Shown: positions 34,475 to 44,139, counted from the stretch's first letter. The stretch: 64,000 bases of DNA from Gammaproteobacteria bacterium Milos-ODIII6 (GCA_029228645.1 JAPTHR010000015.1:23214-87213), one strand, 5' to 3'. Translations and numbers: made by a program. The notes: generated by a model from the letters alone, not told the origin.

Positions 34475-35800
34475 ATGCCAGCGATAACAACCCTTTTGCG
34501 CCGCCTCGGTGCCCCGGCCAGTGGCTCCCTGACCCATTCCGCCATACGGGTTTCCGGGGTGCGCCTGCTCGGTCCGATCAGTTCCTTTGCCATGATCGTG
34601 ATCCTGACGCGCAAACTGGGCGCAGCCGAATCCGGCCTGTTCCTGGCGGCCCTGGCCCTGACCCAGGGTCTCTCGGTCCTGGCCAAGGGCGGCCTGGAGA
34701 CCGCGCTGCAACGATTCATCGGACGCGCGGCGGGAGAGGACGAGCGGCAGGCCGCGGTCGCCTCCCTATACCGACTTGCCCTGCGACTGACGCTGACGCT
34801 CGGCATTGCGGTAAGCCTGCTGACACTGCTGTTCTCGGAATCAATCGCGCGTCATCTGCTGGGTGATGCGGGCCTGGAGTCGACCATCGTCCTTCTTTCC
34901 ATGACGATCGCACCGGTCGCGCTGCTCGGCGTCAATGCAGCCACCCTCAAGGCCGTGTCGCGGCCGGCCCTGGGGACATTCTTCGAGGCGGGCGCCTGGC
35001 CGGCGATCACGCTGGCAGTCAATGGCGGACTGCTGTTGCTCGGATATGACGCATCCGCGCATCTCGCAAGCGGCTTTTTAGCAGCCGCCGTAGTCGCCGC
35101 ATTGTCCTCCCAACTGCTGACATGGCGGCAGCTGCCTCGCGCCGGGAAAGGCGACAAGGAGTCATCCCGCGCCCTGCTACGCAGTTGTTTCCCACTGCTG
35201 ACGATCGAGGCGATCAACTATGCACTGCTGTGGTTGCCCCTGCTCAGCCTGCCGATGCTCTCGACCGCGGAGCAAACGGGACTGTACGCCAGTGCTCATC
35301 GGGTCGCGGCGCAGCTCGGGCTGATCATGCTGGTGTTCGCCGCGATCACTTCGCCGCGTTTCGCTTCGCATTACCACCAGGGGCGTCTCCTGCAGATGGA
35401 ATCGCTCGCCGGCCAGACCACGCGGCTTCTGCTGGCATTCGCACTGCCCCCCGCACTGGTGCTGCTGCTTTGGCCTGAAACGATCATGGCGCTGTTTGGC
35501 GAGGATTTCGCACCCGCAGGCCCCGTCCTTTCGATCCTCGTACTCGGTCAGCTGTTTCATCTTGCCACCGGACCCACCGGGCACCTGCTGGCCATGACCG
35601 GACATGAAAAGGAACTGCGCAACAACCTGTTGTTTTCCCTGCTCGGGCTGCTGGTCCTGACCCTGTTGCTGGCCCCGGCATACGGCGCCATCGGTGCCGC
35701 TGTCGCCGTCACCGGAGCGCAGATCCTGCACAAGCTGTTCTGCGGTCTGCTGGTGGCAAGGCATCTGCGACTGCCCTTTCTTCTCGCATTCGCCCGTTAA
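34475..35800 (+). CDS. Polysaccharide flippase (Wzx/MATE-like)
   Basis: A 441-aa membrane protein with about 12 helices, of the polysaccharide-biosynthesis (PST) exporter family. The first helices (SAIRVSGVRLLGPISSFAM, ILTRKLGAAESGLFLAAL) and the middle FPLLTIEAINYALLWLPLL are typical. It would flip the lipid-linked repeat unit to the periplasmic face for the polymerase encoded at 29004. The ATG follows the previous stop (TGACATG) directly, so translation is probably coupled. Confidence 0.88.
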   Translation: MPAITTLLRRLGAPASGSLTHSAIRVSGVRLLGPISSFAMIVILTRKLGAAESGLFLAALALTQGLSVLAKGGLETALQRFIGRAAGEDERQAAVASLYRLALRLTLTLGIAVSLLTLLFSESIARHLLGDAGLESTIVLLSMTIAPVALLGVNAATLKAVSRPALGTFFEAGAWPAITLAVNGGLLLLGYDASAHLASGFLAAAVVAALSSQLLTWRQLPRAGKGDKESSRALLRSCFPLLTIEAINYALLWLPLLSLPMLSTAEQTGLYASAHRVAAQLGLIMLVFAAITSPRFASHYHQGRLLQMESLAGQTTRLLLAFALPPALVLLLWPETIMALFGEDFAPAGPVLSILVLGQLFHLATGPTGHLLAMTGHEKELRNNLLFSLLGLLVLTLLLAPAYGAIGAAVAVTGAQILHKLFCGLLVARHLRLPFLLAFAR

Positions 35801-35816
35801 ATCGAAGGAACCAGAC

Positions 35817-36815
35817 ATGAACTACCGTCCCGTATTCATCGCCGGCTGTGACCGCAGTGGCACCACGCTATTGGGCGATCTGCTCGGCAGCTCGCGCTGG
35901 TCAGTGACCACCCCAGAATCCCAGTTCATCCACGAGCTGCTGCTTCGCATCGGATTGGGTGATTTCTCGCAAGCCGAGGAGGCGGCCGACTGGCTGCAGG
36001 AACACTTCCGCTACGCCACCTGGGAACTCGGCCTGGATGATCTCCAATTGGCCGGCTTGATCGATCTGTACCAGCCCCGCCGCAGCATCGAAAATCTGGT
36101 CGGCGTCTATGCCAGGCGGCACCATCCGGAAAAGCCGGCCGCCGATGTCTGGATCGATCACACCCCGGACAATTTCAAGTATCAGGGGATGCTCAAGCAC
36201 CTGTTCCCGGATGCGCGCTTCATCCATATCGTGCGCGACGGCCGGGCCGTATGCGCCTCGATAAAGCGACTGGACTGGGGGCCGAACAACGCCTACATGG
36301 CGTCACGCCACTGGGCCGATCGGCTAAGGGAGGCGATGGCGGTCGAGGTGAGCGAGGGTGACAACTGCCTGCGCGTCCGTTTCGAGGACCTGCTGCAAGA
36401 GCCGGAGCGCGTATTGCGTGAGGTCTGCGCCTTTATCGACCTGCCCTTCGATGAAACCATGCTGTGCGGCGGGGGCCTGCATCTCCCGGAGTTCACGCGG
36501 TCACAGCATGCGCTGGTTGGCAACCCTCTCCATCCGGAACGGGCAGGTGCGTGGAAGAAGCATCTCTCGAGCGCCGAGATTCGCGACTTCGAGAGCTATC
36601 CCATCTCCCACACCCTGCTGCGACGCATGGGCTACGCAACTGAACATGCGCAACCGCCGCAACTCTCCACCCTGCGAATCCTCGGCCGGTATCTGCACGA
36701 CTTCGTCCACTACCTGCTGCACCGCTCGCGCCACCGGCGCATGGAGCAGCGGACCCTGGCACGCCACCTCAAGCGCGTTCAGTCGCCAGACGCCCTGGGT
36801 GCGATGGCCGAGTGA
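35817..36815 (+). CDS. Sulfotransferase family protein
   Basis: A 332-aa PAPS-dependent sulfotransferase-type protein. The 5'-phosphosulfate loop is FIAGCDRSGTTLLGDLLGSS at the N-terminus, and the 3'-phosphate motif is FIHIVRDGRAVCAS near residue 140. RFEDLLQEPERVLREVCAF follows, the usual helix after the acceptor site. In a polysaccharide operon it probably sulfates the polymer or its lipid-linked unit. GAAGGA lies 8 bases before the ATG. No PAPS synthesis genes are in the window. Confidence 0.88.
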   Translation: MNYRPVFIAGCDRSGTTLLGDLLGSSRWSVTTPESQFIHELLLRIGLGDFSQAEEAADWLQEHFRYATWELGLDDLQLAGLIDLYQPRRSIENLVGVYARRHHPEKPAADVWIDHTPDNFKYQGMLKHLFPDARFIHIVRDGRAVCASIKRLDWGPNNAYMASRHWADRLREAMAVEVSEGDNCLRVRFEDLLQEPERVLREVCAFIDLPFDETMLCGGGLHLPEFTRSQHALVGNPLHPERAGAWKKHLSSAEIRDFESYPISHTLLRRMGYATEHAQPPQLSTLRILGRYLHDFVHYLLHRSRHRRMEQRTLARHLKRVQSPDALGAMAE

Positions 36816-36856
36816 GACCATCCGCAGGGGAGAGACCCGGGGAATCTGCAAACACC

Positions 36857-37561
36857 ATGGATAATGCCGAAGACCACCCTCAGAATGCGCGTCCGCAATC
36901 GTTGATCACGGCCGGAGAAACCGTCGTGCTGCTGCTGGGCGGCGATATCTCCAGCCGGCGCCGGATCCAGGAATGGCTGCCATCGCACTTCCACCTGGTC
37001 ACCGCACGCAATGCCGCTGAAGCCGAGCAACATCTCACCTGTCTGGATATCGGAATCGTCATCTGCGAGGAACGCCTGGATGAGAACGATAGCGGCCTGG
37101 TGCTGTTGGCCGACCTGCATGCCCGTCATCCAGCGATGCAACCGGTCCTGCTGAGCGACGCCCTGGACGAGTCGCTGTTCGAGTTCGCCCTCAACGAGGC
37201 AGGCGTCGCCGGTTACCTGCGCAAGCCGCTGAGCGAGCCGAGCTTCTCGCGTGTGCTGGCCACCGCTGCCACGCTGCATCAGGATGCCCTTGGCATTCAG
37301 GCCCTGCGTGAACGCCACCGGCAGCGGACCCGGGGATTGCGCGGCATCCTTAACTGGCCGAGGGCAATGCGGCGCAACACCCGCATGCTGATGCGCTATG
37401 CACGCGACGTGACCCTCACCTCGGGTGCGATCATGCTGGGCATGCAATTTATCTTCCTGATCCTGGGGGGGCTGGTGTTTCTCGGCTTGTATTTTTTCAA
37501 GAGCCTGCTGGGTATCAACCTGTTGCAGGATGTCCACCTGTACGAACTGCTGTCCGGATAG
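36857..37561 (+). CDS. Degenerate receiver-domain protein with C-terminal membrane anchor
   Basis: A 234-aa protein. Residues about 20-140 have a CheY-like fold (TVVLLLGGDISSRRRIQEWL, VICEERLDENDSG, GYLRKPLSE). The lysine remains, but the phosphoacceptor aspartate position reads CEE, so phosphorylation is unlikely. A basic linker leads to one strong membrane helix near 195-220 (MLGMQFIFLILGGLVFLGLYFF). It ends the second polysaccharide operon. A GTG at 36812 overlapping the previous stop is an alternative start. Its role is unknown; a membrane-bound, phosphorylation-independent adaptor for polysaccharide control is possible. Confidence 0.72.
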   Translation: MDNAEDHPQNARPQSLITAGETVVLLLGGDISSRRRIQEWLPSHFHLVTARNAAEAEQHLTCLDIGIVICEERLDENDSGLVLLADLHARHPAMQPVLLSDALDESLFEFALNEAGVAGYLRKPLSEPSFSRVLATAATLHQDALGIQALRERHRQRTRGLRGILNWPRAMRRNTRMLMRYARDVTLTSGAIMLGMQFIFLILGGLVFLGLYFFKSLLGINLLQDVHLYELLSG

Positions 37562-37567
37562 CGGGGT

Positions 37568-38143
37568 TCTATTCGCGAGCGAGCTCGCTCCTACAACATG
37601 TCGTCCCGGCAAACCCGGACCGTAGGAGCGGCCTTGGCCGCGAAAGATCGGGCCTCGATACCGACGGATTGCACTTCGCGAGCAAGCTCGCTCCTACAAC
37701 ATGTCGCCCCCGACAAACCCGGACCATAGGAGCGGCCTTGACCGCGAAAGATCGGGCCTCGATACCGACGGTTTGCACTTCGCGAGCAAGCTCGCTCCTA
37801 CAACATGTCGTCCCGACAAACCCGGACCGTAGGAGCGGCCTTGGCCGCGAAAGATCGGGCCTCGGTAGCGACGGTTTGCTCTTCGCGAGCAAGCTCGCTC
37901 CTACAACATGTCGTCCCGGCCAACCCGGATCGTAGGAGCGGCCTTGGCCGCGAAAGATCGGGCCTCGGTAGCGACGGTTTGTTCTTCGCGAGCAAGCTCG
38001 CTCCTACGCCTGCAGCTTTCTCTTCTCCTACAACATGTCGTCCCGACAAACCCGGACCGTAGGAGCGGCCTTGGCCGCGAAAGATCGGGCCTCGGTACTG
38101 ACGGATTGCTCTTCGCGAGCAAGCTCGCTCCTACGCCTGCAGC
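37568..38143. repeat. Tandem array of REP doublets (about 103-bp unit, five full copies plus a partial)
   Basis: The unit holds a CGAGCAAGCTCGCTCCTACAAC hairpin, a CATGTCGTCCCG spacer and a GTAGGAGCGGCCTTGGCCGCGAA hairpin. The marker aacatg recurs at 37595, 37698, 37802, 37905 and 38032 (spacings 103, 104, 103, 127). The long unit carries an extra ctacgcctgcagctttctcttct that duplicates the cusA 3' end at 38131-38153. The stretch between the EPS operon and cusA is otherwise empty. Confidence 0.92.
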
Positions 38144-41100
38144 TTTCTCTTCTGCCAGAGAAAATACATCACCGGGATTACGAACAGGGACAACAGCGGC
38201 GCGGTGATCATGCCCCCGATCATCGGCGCGGCGATGCGGCTCATCACCTCCGACCCGGTCCCGGTGCCGATGAAGATCGGCACCAGGCCGGCCACGATCA
38301 CGGCCACGGTCATCGCCTTGGGCCGTACCCGCATGACCGCACCCTCCATGATCGCCTCGCGCAAAACGGCTTGGTCAACCACCCCGTGTCGTTCCCTCTC
38401 CCGGAGGGCATTATCGAGATAGACCAGCATCACGACCCCGAACTCGGCCGCCACCCCGGCCAGAGCGATGAAACCGACCCCGACTGCGACCGAGAGGTTG
38501 TAATCGAGCAGGAAGATCAGCCAGAAGCCTCCTACCAAGGCAAAAGGCAGCGAGGCCATCACCATGACCGCCTTGGCCGAATCGCGAAAGGCCAGGTAGA
38601 GCAGCACGAAGATGATCAGCAGGGTCAGGGGCACCACCTGGTTGAGTCGCTCGGTGGCACGCAACATGTACTCGTACTGCCCCGCCCAGGTGATCGAGTA
38701 ACCCGGTGGGAGTTGTACCTGCTCGCGCACGACACGCTGCGCCTGGGCCACGTAGCTGCCCAGATCGACATCGCGGATGTCGACAAAGGTCCAACCATTG
38801 AGACGCGCGTTCTCGCTCTTGAGCATGGGCGGCCCATCCGTGATCTGCAAAGAAGCGACCTGTCCGAGCGGTATCTGCGCCCCGGTCGGGGTGACCAGGG
38901 GCAACTCGCGCAGTTTCTCCAGGTCGTCACGCAGCTCCCGCGGAAAACGCAGGTTGACCGGGTAACGCTCGAGTCCCTCCACGGTCTGGGTGATATTGAT
39001 CCCGCCCACGGCGGCCGCAACCACCTGGTTGATATTGTCGATATTCAGGCCATAGCGTGCCGCCGCGAAACGATCCGGAACGATGTCGATATAGCGGCCG
39101 CCGGCCACCCGTTCCGAGTAGGCCGAGGTCGTACCGGGCACCTGCATCACCACCTTCTCGATCTCGCGCCCGATGCGTTCGATCTCGCGCAGATCCGGTC
39201 CCGCCACCTTGATCCCAACCGGGGTCTTGATCCCGGTCGCGAGCATGTCGATGCGGGTCTTGATCGGCATCACCCAGGCATTGGTCACACCGGGATAAGC
39301 GACCGTGCGGTCGAGTTCCGCGATCAGCTTGGCGGAGGTCATACCGGGGCGCCATTCACTGCGGGGTTTGAGCTGGATGAGGGTCTCGATCATCGTCAGC
39401 GGCGCCGGATCGGTGGCGGTATCCGCGCGCCCGATCTTGCCGAACACCTGTTTCACCTCGGGGATGGTCTTGATCAGGCGGTCGGTCTGTTGCAGCAGTT
39501 CCCGCGCCTTGCCGATCGACAGACCGGGCAGCGTGGTCGGCATGTACATCAGGTCACCCTCGTCGAGTTCCGGCATGAACTCGGAGCCGAGGCCGCTGGC
39601 AAAGCGTTTCAGCCAGGGTATGTCTGCAAAACCCACCCGCCAACCATCTTCAATCTCCTGCTGCCAGGCTTCGATCCGGGCAACCGCCGCCTGCGGCTGA
39701 CCGGTAACCGACTCAGTCAGCTGGAACGGCCATTTGACGGGCGTGAGGAAGGCGCTGATGCCCGCAATCGGGATCACCAGGCTGAGCATCGCGATCACGG
39801 CCACGACCAGGGTGGCTCGTGGCCAGCGCATCACCGAGGTGAGCATCGGACGGTAGATAAAGATCAGAAGACGGCTGATCGGATTGGACCTTTCGTCCGG
39901 GATACGGCCGCGAATGAAATAGCCCATCAGGACCGGCACCAGGGTCACTGCGAGGCCCGCTGCCGCGGCCATGGCGTAGGTTTTGGTGAACGCCAGTGGC
40001 GAGAACAGCCGCCCTTCCTGTGCCTCCAGGGTGAACACCGGCAGGAAGCTGAGGGTAATGATCAGGAGCGAGTAGAACAGCGCGGGGCCGACCTCGATCG
40101 CCGCATCGGTGACCACCCGCCAGTGATCCTTGCCGACCGGCGCCTGGCCGTGGTGCTCGCGATACCGCTCCAGGTGCTTGTGCGCGTTCTCGATCATCAC
40201 GATCGCCGCATCCACCATCGCGCCGATCGCGATCGCGATCCCGCCGAGCGACATGATGTTGGCGTTGATACCCTGCTGCTGCATCACGATGAAGGATGCG
40301 AGTATGCCCAGCGGCAGGGTCACGATCGCGACGAAGGCCGAACGCAGGTGGAACAGAAACACCAGGCATACCAGCGCCACCACGATGAACTCCTCGACCA
40401 GCTTTTCGCTGAGGTTATCCACCGCGCGCTGGATCAGGGCCGAGCGGTCGTAGGTCTCGATTATCTCGACCCCTTCCGGCAGTCCTTGCCTCAGGTCATC
40501 GAGCTTCGCCTTGACCCGCTCGATGGTGGCCATGGCGTTTTCCCCGTAGCGCATCACCACGATGCCGCCGGTCACCTCGCCCTGGCCATCGAGGTCGGCC
40601 ACCACGCGACGCATCTCGGGACCGATCTGGATGTGCGCGATGTCCCGAAGCAGCACCGGCGTACCGGCAGGCGTCACGTCGACCGGAATGTTCTCCAGGT
40701 CCGCGATACCCGAGAGGTAGCCGCGCGTGCGGATCATGTATTCCGCCTCGGCGAGTTCCAGCACCGAGCCCCCGACCTCGCGGTTGGCGGCCCGTATGGC
40801 TTCCGAAACCTTCATCAGCGACAGCCCGAAGGCGCGCAGCTTCTGTGGGTCGACCACCACCTGATACTGGCGCACCATGCCGCCGACGGTCGCCACCTCG
40901 GACACGCCGGGCACGGTCTGCAGTTCGTACTTGAGGAACCAGTCCTGCAGGCTGCGCAGCTGGGCCAGGTCGTGCCGGCCGGTGCGGTCCACAAGGGCGT
41001 AGTTGTACACCCATCCGACGCCAGTGGCGTCCGGCCCCAGCCGCGGCTGAACCCCCTCGGGGAGATCCGCGGCCGCCTGGTTGAGGTACTCGAGCACACG

Positions 41101-41424
41101 CGCGCGCGCCCAGTAGAGATCCGTGCCGTCCTTGAATATCACGTACACGTAGGAGTCACCGAAAAAGGAATAACCCCGCACCACCTGCGCACCGGGCACC
41201 GAGAGCATGGTGGTCGTGATCGGATAGGTCACCTGCTCCTCGACCACGCGCGGCGACTGGCCGGGGAAGCTGGTGCGCACGATCACCTGGACATCCGACA
41301 GGTCCGGGATCGCGTCGAGCGGGGTCTGGTGCAGGGAGACCCAACCCCATCCGGTGATCACCAGGCTGGCGAGGATTACCAGGAAACGATTGGCGACCGA
41401 CCAGTGAATGAGGCTCTTCAGCAT
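38131..41424 (-). CDS. cusA: Heavy-metal efflux RND transporter, CusA type (Cu+/Ag+)
   Basis: A 1097-aa inner-membrane RND pump with 12 membrane helices and two large periplasmic domains. The TM4 signature [19 protein letters not shown] (aspartate and glutamate of the proton relay) is the HME-RND form for monovalent copper/silver. [14 protein letters not shown] holds methionines of the periplasmic metal path. [22 protein letters not shown] is the usual N-terminal porter motif. It works with the CusB-like protein encoded upstream. The last codons overlap the final REP unit of the tandem array. No outer-membrane CusC is in the window. Confidence 0.95.
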   Translation of the reverse strand: MLKSLIHWSVANRFLVILASLVITGWGWVSLHQTPLDAIPDLSDVQVIVRTSFPGQSPRVVEEQVTYPITTTMLSVPGAQVVRGYSFFGDSYVYVIFKDGTDLYWARARVLEYLNQAAADLPEGVQPRLGPDATGVGWVYNYALVDRTGRHDLAQLRSLQDWFLKYELQTVPGVSEVATVGGMVRQYQVVVDPQKLRAFGLSLMKVSEAIRAANREVGGSVLELAEAEYMIRTRGYLSGIADLENIPVDVTPAGTPVLLRDIAHIQIGPEMRRVVADLDGQGEVTGGIVVMRYGENAMATIERVKAKLDDLRQGLPEGVEIIETYDRSALIQRAVDNLSEKLVEEFIVVALVCLVFLFHLRSAFVAIVTLPLGILASFIVMQQQGINANIMSLGGIAIAIGAMVDAAIVMIENAHKHLERYREHHGQAPVGKDHWRVVTDAAIEVGPALFYSLLIITLSFLPVFTLEAQEGRLFSPLAFTKTYAMAAAAGLAVTLVPVLMGYFIRGRIPDERSNPISRLLIFIYRPMLTSVMRWPRATLVVAVIAMLSLVIPIAGISAFLTPVKWPFQLTESVTGQPQAAVARIEAWQQEIEDGWRVGFADIPWLKRFASGLGSEFMPELDEGDLMYMPTTLPGLSIGKARELLQQTDRLIKTIPEVKQVFGKIGRADTATDPAPLTMIETLIQLKPRSEWRPGMTSAKLIAELDRTVAYPGVTNAWVMPIKTRIDMLATGIKTPVGIKVAGPDLREIERIGREIEKVVMQVPGTTSAYSERVAGGRYIDIVPDRFAAARYGLNIDNINQVVAAAVGGINITQTVEGLERYPVNLRFPRELRDDLEKLRELPLVTPTGAQIPLGQVASLQITDGPPMLKSENARLNGWTFVDIRDVDLGSYVAQAQRVVREQVQLPPGYSITWAGQYEYMLRATERLNQVVPLTLLIIFVLLYLAFRDSAKAVMVMASLPFALVGGFWLIFLLDYNLSVAVGVGFIALAGVAAEFGVVMLVYLDNALRERERHGVVDQAVLREAIMEGAVMRVRPKAMTVAVIVAGLVPIFIGTGTGSEVMSRIAAPMIGGMITAPLLSLFVIPVMYFLWQKRKLQA

Positions 41425-41445
41425 GGCTCACCCTCCCCCTCCCGA

Positions 41446-41690
41446 CCTCCCCCATGGGATGGGGGAGGAGCAGGTCGCTTGGACATCAGCATCGCATTCT
41501 CTCCATCCCAGGCTCGGCCATGGGATGAGGGAGGAGCAGAACGGTTCGGCAACAACGCCGAAGGCGCCTCTTCCCTGCAACCGCCTCCGTGGGATAAGAG
41601 AGGAATGGCCACAGATGGCAGCGCCGGGTATTCAACCCCCTCCCCACTTGTGGGGAGGGCGGGGGTGGGGAAAGACAGAAATACGGCTTG
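41446..41690. repeat. cusB-cusA spacer with G/C-rich hairpins
   Basis: The 298-base gap between cusB and cusA has no gene. It contains a perfect 10-bp hairpin (CCTCCCCCAT-GGG-ATGGGGGAGG, 41446-41468) and decayed relatives near 41515-41545 and 41585-41610. A CCCCTCCCCACTTGTGGGGAGGG hairpin lies near 41640-41662. These could attenuate or stabilise the cus transcript, or be remnants of a dispersed repeat. Confidence 0.55.
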
Positions 41691-41722
41691 TCGCCATGCA
41701 ACCGAAACACCTGCGGGATACA

Positions 41723-42970
41723 TCACTCACCCCCAAGGCGACTGAAACTCGCCTGCAGACTGGACTCCGAGTCGATCAGGAACTGCCCCGAGGTCACCAC
41801 GCGATCTCCGGGTTCGAGACCGCTGAGGATCTCCACCCGGCCGCCGGCGCGCATGCCGACCACCACGTCCACCGGCTGAAAACGTCCCTCGCCCGTCATC
41901 TTCACCACGCTGGTGCGCTCACCGGTTTCGATCAGGGCCTCGCGCGGGATCACCGGGATGCCACGCTTGGGCCCCCCATAGATGACCGCATCCGCAAACA
42001 TATTGTGCTTCAGCAGGCCCTCCGGGTTATCGAAGGCCAGGCGCACCCGCAGGGTGCGTGCGGCCACATCCAGCTCCGGATAGATGTACTCGACGGTCCC
42101 TTCCCAGGTGCGTCCGGGATAGGCCGGCACCGAGATCTCCGCCGGCCGCCCCACCGAAAGCCAGTCGATTTGGTGCTCGAATATATCCACCAGGACCCAG
42201 ATACGGGACAGGTCGGCCAGGGTAAAGACCTCCGTCTCGGGCGTGACATACATGCCGTCGCGCGCACCCAGCTGGGTGACCACCCCGTCGGACGGGGCCA
42301 ACATCGGAATCCGGTTCTGGGTCTTGCCCCGCTGCTGGATGCGCGAAATCGTAACCTCGGGAACGCCCAGCAGGCGCAGCCGGTTGCGCGCATTCTCGAG
42401 CCGCGTCGCGCGCCGTTCGCTACCCTGATCCAGGGCGATCAGGAAGTCGACCTGAGCCGCCAGGACATCGGGGGAGTAAATCTCGCCGAGGAGCTGACCG
42501 CGTTTCACCGGATCGCCCTCGGCGCGCAGCGCCAGCTTCTCCATCCAGCCGGCCGCGCGCGGATGCACATGCGCCAGGCGCGTTTCATCGTAGCTGACCC
42601 GCCCCACGGTACGTATGTATTTCCAAAGGGTGCCACGCTCGACCGTGGTGGAACGGATCCCCATGCTCTGCGCGATGGCGCTGTCAACCCGGACTTCCGG
42701 ATGCTTGCCCTGGTCCGGGTCGATCACCTTGGCCACCAGGTCCATGCCGCACAATGGGCAACTGCCTGGCTCGTCACGCACGATCTGCGGGTGCATCGGG
42801 CAGACGTACTTGGGATCGACGTGTTTGGCCGCGTGCTCCAGCGGCGAATCATCCGCTGCCTCGGCGAGGGATTCGGTCGCTTGTTCGCGTGGATCGCAGG
42901 CAGTCAACAGCAAGACGAGCGCTGCCAGCAGAAGCAGGCGCACGCAGGGGGCAAAATTGGTGTTCTTCAC
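41723..42970 (-). CDS. cusB: CusB-type periplasmic adaptor with heavy-metal-binding domain
   Basis: A 415-aa membrane-fusion lipoprotein. Signal peptide with lipobox LTAC (residues about 18-21). A heavy-metal-binding domain follows (YVCPMHPQIV and CPLCGMDLV, residues about 55-80). Barrel, lipoyl and hairpin domains make up the rest (GWMEKLALRAEGDPVKRGQ, LGEIYSP, LAPSDGVVTQLGARDGMYV). I chose the GTG at 42970 because AGGAG lies 8 bases upstream; the frame before it is not signal-peptide-like. It links CusA to the outer membrane and delivers Cu+ or Ag+ to the pump. Confidence 0.93.
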   Translation of the reverse strand: MKNTNFAPCVRLLLLAALVLLLTACDPREQATESLAEAADDSPLEHAAKHVDPKYVCPMHPQIVRDEPGSCPLCGMDLVAKVIDPDQGKHPEVRVDSAIAQSMGIRSTTVERGTLWKYIRTVGRVSYDETRLAHVHPRAAGWMEKLALRAEGDPVKRGQLLGEIYSPDVLAAQVDFLIALDQGSERRATRLENARNRLRLLGVPEVTISRIQQRGKTQNRIPMLAPSDGVVTQLGARDGMYVTPETEVFTLADLSRIWVLVDIFEHQIDWLSVGRPAEISVPAYPGRTWEGTVEYIYPELDVAARTLRVRLAFDNPEGLLKHNMFADAVIYGGPKRGIPVIPREALIETGERTSVVKMTGEGRFQPVDVVVGMRAGGRVEILSGLEPGDRVVTSGQFLIDSESSLQASFSRLGGE

Positions 42971-43023
42971 ATCCGGTCTCCTGAATTGAACGAGCGGCCA
43001 TCGCGACAGCGATGACGCGATTC

Positions 43024-43395
43024 TCAACTCAGGGAGGATCTCGGCGGTCGGTACCTTTTGCTGAGCGGCGGCTCCGGTGATGCACCGATGGCCGAACGCG
43101 TGGTTTCGATCTCTGTCAGCAGCGGCGACCCCGGCAATTCAGCCATTGGCGGCAGACTGGCGGATACCGCGACATGGCAGCAATCGCAGGCCAGGCCCGA
43201 ACCGTCACAGCGGTCGCAATGGGCGGAAGGGGCCGTGCTGGCCGTATCGGCATGGCAGGGCATCCCCGCGACGCCGCCACCGGCTGGCGGTGGTGGATCA
43301 GGGGTAGCGACCGAGGCAAAGGGCAATAAGGCAAGCACGACTGCCAGAAGCAGTACCTGCACCAGCCTGTTTTTGGGTGATTCTTCCCTTTGCAT
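43024..43395 (-). CDS. Small exported Cys-rich protein of the copper operon
   Basis: A 123-aa protein with an N-terminal signal or anchor (VQVLLLAVVLALLPFASVA) and a cysteine cluster (GMPCHADTAS, HCDRCDGSGLACDCCHVAV) giving six cysteines and several histidines. The pattern recalls DUF2946-like periplasmic proteins near copper genes. It is 53 bases upstream of cusB on the same strand and 28 downstream of the HMA protein gene, so probably one operon. Likely metal binding in the periplasm; the exact role is unknown. Confidence 0.7.
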   Translation of the reverse strand: MQREESPKNRLVQVLLLAVVLALLPFASVATPDPPPPAGGGVAGMPCHADTASTAPSAHCDRCDGSGLACDCCHVAVSASLPPMAELPGSPLLTEIETTRSAIGASPEPPLSKRYRPPRSSLS

Positions 43396-43423
43396 GAGGT
43401 TCTAGACCGGGCCTGGCTCCGGT

Positions 43424-43711
43424 TTATTCCTTGCCGGCGTTCTCGATACGGCCGATCGCACAACTGACGAAGGACTTGGCCTTGGCGGCCGCCGCCTGCA
43501 TGCCCTCGACCGATCCGACCTCGGGATAACCGAGCCGGGCCAGTTTCTGCACGATCTCTGCACGCGCGCTGCCTTCGGCCTGGACATGCACCTGCCCGCT
43601 CCCGACATCCACTTCGACCGCCTCGACAAGTGGATTCTCGAGCAGGCCCTTGCGTATCGAGCTGGCGCATCCGCCACACTTGATGTTTTCCACGGCGACA
43701 ACGAAACCCAT
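43424..43711 (-). CDS. HMA-domain heavy-metal-binding protein (CopZ-like)
   Basis: A 95-aa cytosolic protein. The HMA fold (1-65) has ENIKCGGCASSIRKGL, the CxxC metal-binding loop, and GYPEVGSVEG near its end. A 30-residue helical tail follows with one more cysteine (FVSCAIG). It should bind Cu+ or similar and shuttle it. The ATG at 43711 has GGAG 9 bases upstream; the GTG at 43720 is less likely. It is the first gene of the metal-resistance operon running to cusA. Confidence 0.85.
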   Translation of the reverse strand: MGFVVAVENIKCGGCASSIRKGLLENPLVEAVEVDVGSGQVHVQAEGSARAEIVQKLARLGYPEVGSVEGMQAAAAKAKSFVSCAIGRIENAGKE

Positions 43712-43790
43712 GGCGCTCACTCCGGGTTGATCACTCTCCTAACTGTTGTCCGGTCTCGCGGCCAGGTCAAGCCCGCATTTTGTAGGGCCG

Positions 43791-44139
43791 TCAGGGTGAC
43801 TGACGCCGTTGCGTGGTCTCGGCGAGCATCCTTTTGAGCTCGCCGATCTCGCCCCGCAGGGATTGCAGTTCACGCTGCAGATCGCCCTCGATGTGATCGC
43901 GGGCGGCATCCAGCGCCTGCACCGTCTCCTGGTGTTCTGCTTCGGAGAAGCTCTGCATCGCATTGACGATAATGGCGATGAACAGGTTTGCGGCGATGAC
44001 CGCGAACACGTAAAAAAAGATCATCAGGACCACTGCGATCGAGATTAGCCCGGGAATGGCCGCCAGCGGGGCTGCTGACCACGGCTCGCCGGACGGCGCT
44101 TCGCAACGTTCCTCGCTCCAACCGGTCCAACTTTTTCAT
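43791..44139 (-). pseudogene. Remnant of a voltage-gated-type ion transporter, pore region lost
   Basis: The minus strand encodes pieces of the C-terminal half of a bacterial ion transporter. A start-like MKKLDRLERGTLRSAVRRAVVS is followed, after a frame change, by AAPLAAIPGLISIAVVL. That runs into FFYVFAVIAANLFIAIIVNAMQ and a coiled-coil tail ending at 43791. In the family, S5 (IPG...FYVFAV) and S6 (NLFIAIIVNAMQ) are separated by the pore loop. Here they are joined directly, so the pore is deleted. With the frame change this looks like a decayed gene. An alternative is a real 80-aa protein from 44033. Confidence 0.55.

Noticed and set aside
37568..38143. Tandem repeats resembling a CRISPR array
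   Set aside because: The units are about 103 bases and repeat as whole REP doublets with near-identical spacers; no cas genes are present.
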